Assembly: GCF_014656355.1 (NCBI RefSeq) | Contig: NZ_BNCG01000003.1 | Location: 371,572-435,571 of the forward strand | Length of the DNA: 64,000 bases | Reading direction: 5' to 3' | Source of the DNA: Camelimonas fluminis | GTDB taxonomy: Bacteria > Pseudomonadota > Alphaproteobacteria > Rhizobiales > Beijerinckiaceae | Part shown: piece after piece, positions 20,482 through 30,465 of the stretch | How positions within the stretch are numbered: position 1 is the stretch's first letter | Layout: the number at the start of each line of letters is the position of its first letter | Notes under the pieces: model-generated | Databases searched by the model: none | What the model was told of the DNA's origin: nothing | What the model saw: the letters and a program-made list of their open reading frames with translations, nothing else | Position numbers and translations under genes: made by a program

Positions 20482-20937
20482 TTATGTGAATTGTCGTGAT
20501 TGCTTCAATCCGGACCGCCCAGACGCTGGATTGTGGTGCGGCCGGTCTCTGAAGTCCGCGCCGGAGTTTCCCCTGACCCCGGGTTGTGATGCGTCGTGAT
20601 CGGAGTCGGGCGGTGGGCTGAAGAAAACGCGTCTGACGTTGGCGCTCCCCTCCGATCGCGCGGCCTGATGCCTGCACAGTCTGATGCAATGCGCCAGGAG
20701 GCGGGATTGCGTTTTCATGCAAAGTTTCCGGCAGTTCCTGTTGATTTGTGCTTCGGTCCGGGCGTCCGCTTGCGCCGCCACGAACGGCAGACCAGACAGC
20801 AGCCCGGACAGGGCGCCAACGACACAGGTTCTCGCGATAAAGCCGGACGCGATGTTCCGGCCCCGGGTTCCGGCGCAAAATCCGTTCGCGCAGAAACCGG
20901 CTTTTGTCCGGATCGCCTGGTTTGAGGCGGTTCTCAC
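20482..20937 (-). CDS. twin Cys-x3-Cys protein with uncertain start (second of five)
   Basis: The frame contains a signal-peptide-like stretch (VVGALSGLLSGLPFVAAQADA) followed by CRKLC, ten residues and CIRLC, then a polar tail of about 60 residues. No ATG precedes the hydrophobic stretch closely. The GTG at 20937 is the nearest usable start and gives 151 residues with an unusually long n-region and no good ribosome binding site. Either a rare start codon is used or the 5' end is damaged. The motif spacing is identical to the first and fourth paralogues. Confidence 0.45.
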   Translation of the reverse strand: MRTASNQAIRTKAGFCANGFCAGTRGRNIASGFIARTCVVGALSGLLSGLPFVAAQADARTEAQINRNCRKLCMKTQSRLLAHCIRLCRHQAARSEGSANVRRVFFSPPPDSDHDASQPGVRGNSGADFRDRPHHNPASGRSGLKQSRQFT

Positions 20938-21014
20938 GCTGCTGGCGCGCGCGCCTTTGCGCGAAGTCGTCGCCGCATTGCCGGAAGGCGCCCTTGCCGC
21001 GCAGGGAGGCCAGA

Positions 21015-21230
21015 TCACGGCTGGGCGCCGCTGGTCTTCGACTGGGCAAGCAGATGGTCGACGATGCACAGCTTGAGGCAATGGCCGAGCTGCAGGGGGT
21101 GATCGACCAGGCAAATGGCCCAACATCTGTCAGCGTCGCTGTCGGTCAGGGCGCTGATGGCCGGGGTGGCCATCAGCAGGGCGCTTGCGACAATCGCGGA
21201 GGCGCGGGGCGACGAATAGGATGTGGTCAT
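21015..21230 (-). CDS. small exported twin Cys-x3-Cys protein (first of five)
   Basis: A 71-residue protein with a signal peptide (ASAIVASALLMATPAISA, cleavage after ISA). The mature peptide of about 44 residues has C36-x3-C40-x10-C51-x3-C55 and helix-favouring sequence around the pairs (CWAIC, CLKLC, IVDHLLAQ). The ATG at 21230 has GGGAG 8 bases upstream. It leads a run of five same-strand genes with the same plan and lies downstream of acs, with 333 bases between. Not matched to a known family. Confidence 0.72.
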   Translation of the reverse strand: MTTSYSSPRASAIVASALLMATPAISALTDSDADRCWAICLVDHPLQLGHCLKLCIVDHLLAQSKTSGAQP

Positions 21231-21563
21231 GGGAGGTTCTCCCTGATGGCGGCCTTGCGCGGCAAGGCGTCTGCTAGGGATCATCCCGGTTATGGTGGCG
21301 CCAACATATCCACAACTGGGGATTGTGTTCGCCGTGGCCGTTCCTGACGGAGAGCGGACAAGGATTTCCTTGCGATCACAATTCTGGCGCCGGTTCTGTG
21401 GTCCGTAACCTGCAAAGAGACGCGTGGCCGGATACAGCTTCTGATTGCAGCAGGGCAGGCCCGGCGGCGGGGCGGACGCCCCCCGCGCCGGAAAAATCCG
21501 GGAGCCCGCCCGCCGCGAGCGGCGCGCCGGCGGGATCAGCCCGCTGGCCCGCCAGGCGTTCCG
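21231..21563. other. intergenic region upstream of the twin-Cys gene run
   Basis: About 330 bases between the acs stop and the first twin-Cys gene. It should hold the promoter of that run; a weak TTGTGG...CATAAC pair is near 21280-21320 on the minus strand but is not convincing. No other feature is seen. Confidence 0.35.
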
Positions 21564-23528
<1,965 letters not shown>

Positions 23529-23686
23529 TGCGTGCTCCCCGAAATTCTGGCGCCGCCAGGCGGGACCGCTGTCCCCAGGGCGCGCGTCGTTCATATGGAC
23601 GTGTTGGCGGCGAGGTTAGCCGCGCCCGGCCTCACGGCGCAAGGCGACCAATGGATCAGGACGGTGGACGCCGCATCGTTGCGGCG

Positions 23687-24109
23687 TCATTCGGCTGGCA
23701 GGCCGCCCAGTTCGCGGACCACGCGCCATTCCGCCTCGCTCACCGGCTGGACCGACAGGCGGGAATTGTTGACCAGCACCATATCCTTCAGGCGCGGCTC
23801 ATGCTTCGCCTCTTCCAGGGTGACGGGGCGCGGCAGCGGTTCGATCGCCTTGATGTCGACCATGCCGAATTTGCCGGTCGGGTCGGTGTGGTCCGGATAA
23901 TAGGGCTTGATGACCTCGACGATCCCGACGATCGCCTTGCCCTGGTTGGAATGATAGAAAAAGCCGCGATCGCCGACCTTCATCGCCATCATGTTCTGTT
24001 TGGCGACGTGGTTGCGCACGCCGTTCCAGTGCTCGCCGGCGTCGCCGCGCGCCACCTGCTGTTCCCACGACCACGCATCGGGTTCGGATTTGAACAGCCA
24101 GTAAGCCAT
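23687..24109 (-). CDS. EVE domain protein
   Basis: A 140-residue protein made of one EVE domain (PUA-like fold), with the usual YWLFKSEPDAWSW start, GVRNHVAKQNMMAMKVGD and FYHSNQGKAIVGI. EVE domains bind modified bases in nucleic acids; the human relative is THYN1. The in vivo ligand in bacteria is not established. GGAGCAG lies before the ATG. It is between acs and gpsA on the same strand. Confidence 0.92.
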   Translation of the reverse strand: MAYWLFKSEPDAWSWEQQVARGDAGEHWNGVRNHVAKQNMMAMKVGDRGFFYHSNQGKAIVGIVEVIKPYYPDHTDPTGKFGMVDIKAIEPLPRPVTLEEAKHEPRLKDMVLVNNSRLSVQPVSEAEWRVVRELGGLPAE

Positions 24110-24240
24110 GAATTCTGCTCCTGCCCTGGATTTGGCGGTTGATCTGGAAGCGCCGCGATCCGCCAGTCAGGGCAAATCCGGTCATGCCGGGCCGGATCCC
24201 GCCCTGTCCTTCCGATGTGACGCGTTGTGCACGCTGTTCG

Positions 24241-24288
24241 CGCTTCTCTTCACGAAAAGCGCCATCCACTTTTACCGAAAACGCCCTA
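24241..24288 (-). repeat. palindromic intergenic repeat overlapping the gpsA stop codon
   Basis: On the minus strand it begins TAGGGCGTTTTCGG at the gpsA TAG stop and continues AAAAGTGGATGGCGCTTTTCG, a form of the Hyphomicrobiales palindromic repeat. It could fold as a 3' hairpin on the gpsA transcript. Confidence 0.5.
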
Positions 24289-25329
24289 GCCTTCGCGCCG
24301 CAGCGGCCGCATCATCAGCGCGTCCACGGCATCGTCGATGCTGAGGCGTCCGTCAAGGATGTCGGCGACAGCGCTCGCCACCGGCATGTCGACGCCAGCG
24401 GCGCGGGCGCGCTGCAGCAGCACCGGGGCTGTGGCGGCGCCTTCGGTAAGCTTGCCGCCGCTGGCCGCCGCCAGGTCAACGCCGGCGCCCAGCGCCTGGC
24501 CGAAAGCGAAATTGCGCGACTGGGCCGAGCCGCAGGTCAGCACCAGATCGCCGAGGCCCGACAGCCCCATCAGCGTCGCCGTTTCGCCGCCGAAGGCGGT
24601 GGCGAAGCGCACCATCTCGGCGAAGCCGCGCGCCACCAGGGCGGCGCGGGCGCTTTCGCCGAGGCCGCGCCCCATGACGATGCCGCAGGCAATGGCCAGA
24701 ACGTTCTTGGCCGCGCCGCCGATCTCGACGCCGCGCATGTCGCCGCTGTGATAGACGCGCAGGGTCGGGCCGGAGAGGCGTCGCGCCAGCCGCGCCGCCA
24801 GCCGTTCGTCATCGGCGGCCAGAACCACCGCCGTCGGCAGGCCGCGCGCCACGTCAGCGGCGAAGCTGGGGCCGGAGAGCACGCCTGGAACAGCTTCCGG
24901 AAGCGCCTGGCGCACCACGTCGGACATGAACAGGCCGGAGCCGCGCTCGATGCCCTTGGCGCAAATGATGACGGGCAGGCCGGGGCGCGACAGATGTGGC
25001 CGCAGCCCCGCCAGGGCGGCGCGGATCTGCTGGGCCGGAATGACCAGCAGCACCGCGTCGGCGTCGTCCATGACGCCAGGGTCGGATGACGGGGCGACGC
25101 CGTCCGCCAGGATGACGCCTGGCAAAAACCGCGCGTTTTCGTGGCGCGTCGCCATGGTCGCCATGTCGGCGGCGTTGCGGCCCCATAAAGGAACCGATGG
25201 CGCGCCAGGCGCGGCGCTGGCGTCAGGCTGCGCCCGGGCGGCGGCGTTGGCCAGGGCGGTTCCCCAGGCGCCGGCGCCGATGACGGCGATGCGGAGCGGA
25301 CGTCCGGAAGCGTCTGCGGCGTGCGTCAT
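24286..25329 (-). CDS. gpsA: NAD(P)H-dependent glycerol-3-phosphate dehydrogenase
   Basis: Reduces dihydroxyacetone phosphate to sn-glycerol 3-phosphate for phospholipid synthesis. 347 residues. The nucleotide-binding GAGAWG is at residues 18-23, VIPAQQIRAAL and ICAKGIE follow, and the catalytic lysine region GGAAKNVLAIACGIVMG is intact. It starts 5 bases after the tsaD stop, so the two form an operon. AAGG is the only weak ribosome binding site for the ATG at 25329, which the family N terminus supports. Confidence 0.95.
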   Translation of the reverse strand: MTHAADASGRPLRIAVIGAGAWGTALANAAARAQPDASAAPGAPSVPLWGRNAADMATMATRHENARFLPGVILADGVAPSSDPGVMDDADAVLLVIPAQQIRAALAGLRPHLSRPGLPVIICAKGIERGSGLFMSDVVRQALPEAVPGVLSGPSFAADVARGLPTAVVLAADDERLAARLARRLSGPTLRVYHSGDMRGVEIGGAAKNVLAIACGIVMGRGLGESARAALVARGFAEMVRFATAFGGETATLMGLSGLGDLVLTCGSAQSRNFAFGQALGAGVDLAAASGGKLTEGAATAPVLLQRARAAGVDMPVASAVADILDGRLSIDDAVDALMMRPLRREG

Positions 25330-25334
25330 CGCAG

Positions 25335-26393
25335 TCAGGCCTTGGCGCCGGCGCGCGTGTCCTTGCTGGCGTCCAGAGGCCAGCGCGGACGGGCGGCGAC
25401 GGTGAGATCGTCCTGGATGCCCATGCGCAGCCGCTCCAGCCCCGCCCAGGCGATGATGGCGCCGTTGTCGGTGCACAGGGCCAGCGGCGGCGCCACCAGC
25501 CGCACGCCGGATTCGGCCGCCAGCCGCTCCAGCCCGCGCCGGATCGCCATATTGGCGGCGACGCCGCCAGCGACGACCAGCGCCGTGGGGTGGCCGGCGA
25601 TGTCGCGGAAGCCGCGCAGGGCGACGCGGGTGCGGTCAGCCACCACGTCAACCACCGCCGCCTGGAAGGAGGCGCACAGGTCCGAGACGTCCGAAGCGCG
25701 CAACGGCAGGATTTTTTGGGCTTCCTGACGCACGGCGGTTTTCAGGCCGGACAGGGAGAAATCGGCGACCGGCCGGCCCTGCATGGGACGGGGTAGGTGG
25801 AAGCGCTCCGGGTTGCCTTTCGCCGCTTCGCGCTCGACCTGGGGGCCGCCGGGGTAGGGCAGGCCCAGCATCTTGGCCACCTTGTCAAAGGCTTCGCCGA
25901 TGGCGTCGTCAATGGTGGTGCCGATGCGGACATAATCGCCGACGCCGCGCACGGCGATGAGCTGGGTGTGGCCGCCTGAGGCCAGCAACAGCAGATAGGG
26001 AAACTGCACCTGCTCGACCAGGCGCGGCGTCAGCGCGTGGCCTTCCAGATGGTTGACGGCGATCAGTGGCTTGCCGGTGACAAGGGAGAGCGCCTTGGCG
26101 GTGGTGAGGCCAATCATGACGCCGCCGATCAGGCCGGGCCCGGCCGCGGCGGCGAAACCATCGATATCGGACAGTTCGACGCCAGCGCGCTCCAGGGCGC
26201 GGGCGACCATGTGATCCACCGCCTCCACATGGGCGCGGGCGGCGATTTCCGGCACGACGCCGCCATAGGCGGCATGGGCGGCGATCTGGCTCAGCACTTC
26301 GCTGGAGCGGATGATCGGGCGCCCGGCGCCGTCGGTTTCAACCACGGCCGCCGCCGTTTCATCGCAGGTGGTCTCGATGCCGAGGACGCGCAT
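25335..26393 (-). CDS. tsaD: tRNA N6-adenosine threonylcarbamoyltransferase
   Basis: Transfers threonylcarbamoyl to A37 of ANN-decoding tRNAs. 352 residues, with [14 protein letters not shown] at the start, the metal-binding H115-x3-H119 in [14 protein letters not shown] and [10 protein letters not shown]. Starts at the ATG at 26393 after GGGAG; the frame is open upstream without homology. It leads the tsaD-gpsA operon and is divergent from hemC. Confidence 0.96.
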   Translation of the reverse strand: MRVLGIETTCDETAAAVVETDGAGRPIIRSSEVLSQIAAHAAYGGVVPEIAARAHVEAVDHMVARALERAGVELSDIDGFAAAAGPGLIGGVMIGLTTAKALSLVTGKPLIAVNHLEGHALTPRLVEQVQFPYLLLLASGGHTQLIAVRGVGDYVRIGTTIDDAIGEAFDKVAKMLGLPYPGGPQVEREAAKGNPERFHLPRPMQGRPVADFSLSGLKTAVRQEAQKILPLRASDVSDLCASFQAAVVDVVADRTRVALRGFRDIAGHPTALVVAGGVAANMAIRRGLERLAAESGVRLVAPPLALCTDNGAIIAWAGLERLRMGIQDDLTVAARPRWPLDASKDTRAGAKA

Positions 26394-26829
26394 GATGCTC
26401 CCGTAACTCCGCCGCTGACGGGCTTCCGGCCAGGATAAGGCCCTGCCGGTTGAAAAGGAATTCTGCCCTATCGTTTTGATTTGACGCGTTTTCCTGATGC
26501 GAAGCAGCGCCGGATCCGTCCGTGAATGCTTTAGAGCATGTTGCGGGCAAAGGAAATTGCCAAGCGCATGAAGCGGGCGCCGGCAAGGCGCGGCCGACCG
26601 GCGGCGCCGGACGCCCTGTGGACGACAGGCGGCCGGTTGCGGCAACCTGTCCGCAAATCGGTTCCCACTTTTGCAACCAATGTTTTATAGAGACCGCGCT
26701 GGGGCGCGCCTGGCAATGGTGTTTTTTGCCAGACGCGCGCCGTGCGACACCCGGATTCGCAGCGAATGCTGCAGCGGGCGTTCCGGCTGGCCGCCGGGAC
26801 GCCCGCCTGTTTTGAGACAGGACCGCCAC
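26394..26829. other. tsaD-hemC divergent intergenic region
   Basis: About 435 bases that should carry both promoters. Near 26530-26700 it holds sequence like the scattered palindromic repeats (a TTTAGAGCATG start and a GGTTCCCACTTTTGC end). No gene or clear operator is visible. Confidence 0.4.
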
Positions 26830-27768
26830 ATGTCCATTTCCCGCCTTGTCGTCGGCACGCGCGGAAGTCCGCTGGCCCTCGCCCAGGCGAACATCGTGCG
26901 GGACCGTCTGATTGCTGTCATCGGTCTCGATCCCGATCAGGTCGTGCTGGAGGTGATCCGCACCACCGGCGACATGATCCAGGACCGCGCCCTGTCTGAG
27001 GCTGGCGGCAAGGGGCTGTTCACCAAGGAGCTGGATTCGGCCCTGCAGGCTGGAGCCATCGATCTGGCGGTGCATTCGGCCAAGGATCTGCCAACCTGGC
27101 TGCCCGACGACCTGACCATCGCCGGCTATCTGGCGCGCGAGGACGTGCGCGACGTGCTGATCGCGCCCGGCGCGCGTGGGCTGGCTGATCTGCGACCGGG
27201 CGCCGTGGTGGGCACAGCCTCGCTGCGCCGCGCAGCCCAGGTGCGCCGTCTGCGCCCTGACGTGACCACCGGCCTGTTGCGCGGCAATGTGCAGACCCGT
27301 CTCGCGCGTTTGCATGAGGGCCGCTTCGACGCCACGCTGCTGGCCTCGGCCGGACTGCGGCGTCTTGGGGTTTCGGACCCTTCGGCCACGGTTCTTGAAC
27401 TGGACGAGATGCTGCCGGCCGTCGGCCAGGGGGCCATCGCCATCACCGCGCGCACCGGCGACGGGACGGTGCTTGCGGCGCTGGACAGCATCATCTGCCC
27501 CGACACCGGCCATGCGCTGGCGGCTGAACGCGCGTTCCTGACGGTGCTGGACGGGTCCTGCCGCACGCCGATCGCCGGCCTCGCCCAGGTGCAGGGCGGG
27601 CTGCTGCGATTGCGTGGCCTGCTGCTGGCCCTCGACGGCTCCGAATGGGTGGAGACGGTGCGGGAGGGCCCCGTCAGCGACGCCCGCGCGCTTGGCGACG
27701 ACGCCGGCCGCGATATTCAGGCCCGCGCCAATCCGGCCCTGCTGCAGCACCAGGGCGACCGGAGCTGA
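26830..27768 (+). CDS. hemC: hydroxymethylbilane synthase
   Basis: Polymerises four porphobilinogens into hydroxymethylbilane in haem synthesis. 312 residues. The dipyrromethane cofactor is attached to C244 in DGSCRTPIAG; LVVGTRGSPLALAQ at the start and AVHSAKDLPTW are conserved. The ATG at 26830 follows ACAGGA. It heads the hemC-hemD-mic60-hemY series. Confidence 0.96.
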   Translation: MSISRLVVGTRGSPLALAQANIVRDRLIAVIGLDPDQVVLEVIRTTGDMIQDRALSEAGGKGLFTKELDSALQAGAIDLAVHSAKDLPTWLPDDLTIAGYLAREDVRDVLIAPGARGLADLRPGAVVGTASLRRAAQVRRLRPDVTTGLLRGNVQTRLARLHEGRFDATLLASAGLRRLGVSDPSATVLELDEMLPAVGQGAIAITARTGDGTVLAALDSIICPDTGHALAAERAFLTVLDGSCRTPIAGLAQVQGGLLRLRGLLLALDGSEWVETVREGPVSDARALGDDAGRDIQARANPALLQHQGDRS

Positions 27769-27921
27769 GGCTGTCGCCAGCCGGCTGAATTTACTGGCCG
27801 CAGTCGCCTTTTCTCCGGATACGGTTCACAATGACGCCGAAAAGGCGCCTGGAGCCGGTTTGACGTGAATGCGGGACCCTCTGGCGAAGGTTGCGGCGAT
27901 CGGGAGAGTCGGGAGAGGCCC

Positions 27922-28629
27922 ATGCGGATACTCGTCACGCGTCCAGGATCACGCGCCGGCCAGACGGAGGAGCGCCTGCGCGGGATGGGGCATGATGTGG
28001 TCCGCGCCCCGGTGCTGACGATCGCTCCCAGCGGCCAGCCGATGCCGCATGGCGTGTTCGACGCCATCATTCTCACCAGCCCCGGCGCCCTGCTGGCGTT
28101 TCCAGAGCCGCCCGTGCACCTGCCGGTGCTGGCGGTGGGGGATCGCACGGCGGAAGACGCCAGGCGCGCCGGTTTCCTCCATGTGATGTCCGCCGCTGGC
28201 GACCGGCTCGATCTGGCCGACATGGCGCGCGAAACCCTGCCGCCGGAGCGCCGCCTGCTGATGGCCGTGGGGCGCGAACGCAAGGAAGATCTGGCCGACC
28301 TGCTGCGCCACGCCGGCCACGATCCGGTGATCTGGGTGTGCTATCACGCTGACGCCGTCGAGGCCCTGCCTCCGGAGGCGGCGCGCGCCCTGGCTGGCGG
28401 GCAGATCGACTGCGCGCTGCATTACTCGCCGCGCAGCGCCGGAGTTTTCATCGAGCTGGCTGAGCAGGCTGGCGTGCGCGACGCTGCGGAGGCCATCGCT
28501 CATATCGCCATCTCCGATGACGCCGCGGCGGTGCTGCGCTCAGCTGGTTTCGGGCGCATCGTGACCGCGCGCCATCCGGACGAAGATGGCATGATGGCCG
28601 CGCTGGAGGAACTGGAGGCCGTGCGGTAG
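27922..28629 (+). CDS. hemD: uroporphyrinogen-III synthase
   Basis: Cyclises hydroxymethylbilane with inversion of ring D. 235 residues, a poorly conserved family; recognisable points are ILVTRPGSRAGQTEERL at the start, ILTSPGALLAF, VLAVGDRTAEDARRAG and LHYSPRSAGVF. GGGAGAGG precedes the ATG at 27922. Its place between hemC and the mic60-like gene supports the call. Confidence 0.93.
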   Translation: MRILVTRPGSRAGQTEERLRGMGHDVVRAPVLTIAPSGQPMPHGVFDAIILTSPGALLAFPEPPVHLPVLAVGDRTAEDARRAGFLHVMSAAGDRLDLADMARETLPPERRLLMAVGRERKEDLADLLRHAGHDPVIWVCYHADAVEALPPEAARALAGGQIDCALHYSPRSAGVFIELAEQAGVRDAAEAIAHIAISDDAAAVLRSAGFGRIVTARHPDEDGMMAALEELEAVR

Positions 28630-28692
28630 CGCCGGCGGGCCAGCTTTCCAGGCAGATTTTTGGGACAACGCTTTCACGGAGAACGACGGACG

Positions 28693-30465
28693 ATGACGGA
28701 CAGCTCTTCGACTGGAAAAGGCTCCCCTGGCGCTGGCGGCGCCGCCGGCGGCTCAACAGGAGGGGAGGGCAGGTCCACGGCCGGCAAATCATTGCGCCAG
28801 CCAACGACGATCGACCTGAAGGCGACGGAGTCCTCGATCGTCGAGCCTGGCGGAACGGCCCCGCCTTCCCCCGCCGGCCGGCCATCGCCCGGGCCGGCGG
28901 GCGCATCCGCGACGGCGGCTTCAGGCGCGTCGTCCTTTGGCGCGTCGTCCTTTGGCGCGACATCCCAGGGCGCGTCATCGACGACAGGTCCGAAAACCCC
29001 TTCCCCGCCTGAGACCGGAGCCTCCGTCAAAGCGTCTTCCGGGGCGTCTGCCGATTCCGCGCCGTCTTCGGAGCCATCTTCCGCGCCGTCCCCGACCCGG
29101 GCTGGCGAGCGGTCGGCCGCGCCCGGGGCAACGGAGACGGCGTCAGCCAGTCCGCAGAAACCGGCTGCGGCCGGAGCCGCTGGCGGCGGCCAGGCAACGC
29201 CGCGCCCCCCGGCGGGGGCGCCTGAAGCGCCGCCGGCGCCGACCCGGTCCGGGCTTGGTTTTGCTGGCGGGGTGCTGGCGGCGGTGATTGGCGCCGCCGC
29301 GGGCGTCGCCGGCGCCTGGGCGGTCACGGTGATTCGTCCCGGCAGCATCGCGACGATCCAGCAGGACGGCTCCATCGAGCAGCGGATTTCGGCTGTCGAG
29401 CAGGAGCTGTCGGTTCGCATTGCGGCGATGGCGCCGAAAACCGACGTGGCGGCCCTGGCTGAAAGGCTGACCGCGCTCAACCAGCAGCTTGCCGCCCTGA
29501 GCGACAGGACCGGCGCAGAAATCCGCGCCCTGGCGGCGCGGCCGCCCAACCCAGGTTCTTCCGGCGCCCAGGTGGAGAATGACGCCACGGGCGCCGCGGC
29601 TCTGAAGTCACAGATCGCCGCGCTGGAAAGCCGCCTCGGCGGCGTTGAGCAGGCGGCGCGGGAGGCGAACGCGCTGGCAGGCGCCGTGAGCGGCCAGATC
29701 CGGACGCTGGACGAGGCCGTGCGGAAGGTTGATCCGGCGGCCGCGCAGACGGCGGCGCAGCAGGCGGCGCGGCTGGCCGAGCAGGCGGGGGCGCGCATCG
29801 GCAGCATTGATGCGCGATTGAATGATCTGACGCGGCAGGTCGCGGGCGAAGTCAATGACCAGCGCATCGCCGCGCTGGCCCAGGCCGTGGCGGCGGCGGA
29901 TGCGCTGACGGCCATTCGCAATGGCCGGCCATTGCCGCGCGCCACCGCCAGTCTGGCTGGCGCCAGCCTTGCCGCCGCTGGCGGCGGGAGCAGCGCCGCG
30001 CCGCTGATGAGCGTGGAGACGGGCGGCGTCGCAACCCTGGCCAGGCTACAACACGATTTTGCCGCCGTGCGTGACCGGCTCGCGGCCTTGCAGCACCAGA
30101 ATGAGGGCGTGCTGGACCGCCTCACGGCCAGCGCCTCGCGACTGGTGCGGGTGCGACCGATCGATCAGGAGGGACGCCCGGTCGCCGACGCGGAGGGCTC
30201 CGTGGACCGGGTCTCCGACATGCTCGCCGCCGGAAACCTGACTGGCGCCGAAACCGCCTGGCGGGCCCTGCCGCAGGCCCTGCGCGACGCGGCGCCGGAT
30301 TTCGGCGCGGCGTTGAGCGCGCGGGTCAACGCCGAGCGCGCGGCGCGCGGCGCCCTTGACGCGGCGCTGGCGACGCTGGCCCAACAGGATGCGGCCAAAC
30401 CTGCTGACCCAGCCAGGCCCGCCCAGCCGGGCCCCGGCAGATCAGATCAGGGGGGCCGCCGATGA
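28693..30465 (+). CDS. Mic60/mitofilin-like inner membrane protein
   Basis: A 590-residue membrane protein with a disordered Ala/Ser/Pro/Gly-rich N-terminal 187 residues, one membrane helix (about 188-214), coiled coil (about 225-400) and a C-terminal mitofilin-type segment (ETAWRALPQALRDAAPDFGAAL). This layout and its position beside hemY match the alphaproteobacterial Mic60, which shapes intracytoplasmic membranes and is the relative of mitochondrial MICOS Mic60. The N-terminal part has a 15-bp repeat (near 28924-28983) encoding GASSF-like units. Its stop overlaps the hemY ATG. Confidence 0.82.
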   Translation: MTDSSSTGKGSPGAGGAAGGSTGGEGRSTAGKSLRQPTTIDLKATESSIVEPGGTAPPSPAGRPSPGPAGASATAASGASSFGASSFGATSQGASSTTGPKTPSPPETGASVKASSGASADSAPSSEPSSAPSPTRAGERSAAPGATETASASPQKPAAAGAAGGGQATPRPPAGAPEAPPAPTRSGLGFAGGVLAAVIGAAAGVAGAWAVTVIRPGSIATIQQDGSIEQRISAVEQELSVRIAAMAPKTDVAALAERLTALNQQLAALSDRTGAEIRALAARPPNPGSSGAQVENDATGAAALKSQIAALESRLGGVEQAAREANALAGAVSGQIRTLDEAVRKVDPAAAQTAAQQAARLAEQAGARIGSIDARLNDLTRQVAGEVNDQRIAALAQAVAAADALTAIRNGRPLPRATASLAGASLAAAGGGSSAAPLMSVETGGVATLARLQHDFAAVRDRLAALQHQNEGVLDRLTASASRLVRVRPIDQEGRPVADAEGSVDRVSDMLAAGNLTGAETAWRALPQALRDAAPDFGAALSARVNAERAARGALDAALATLAQQDAAKPADPARPAQPGPGRSDQGGRR

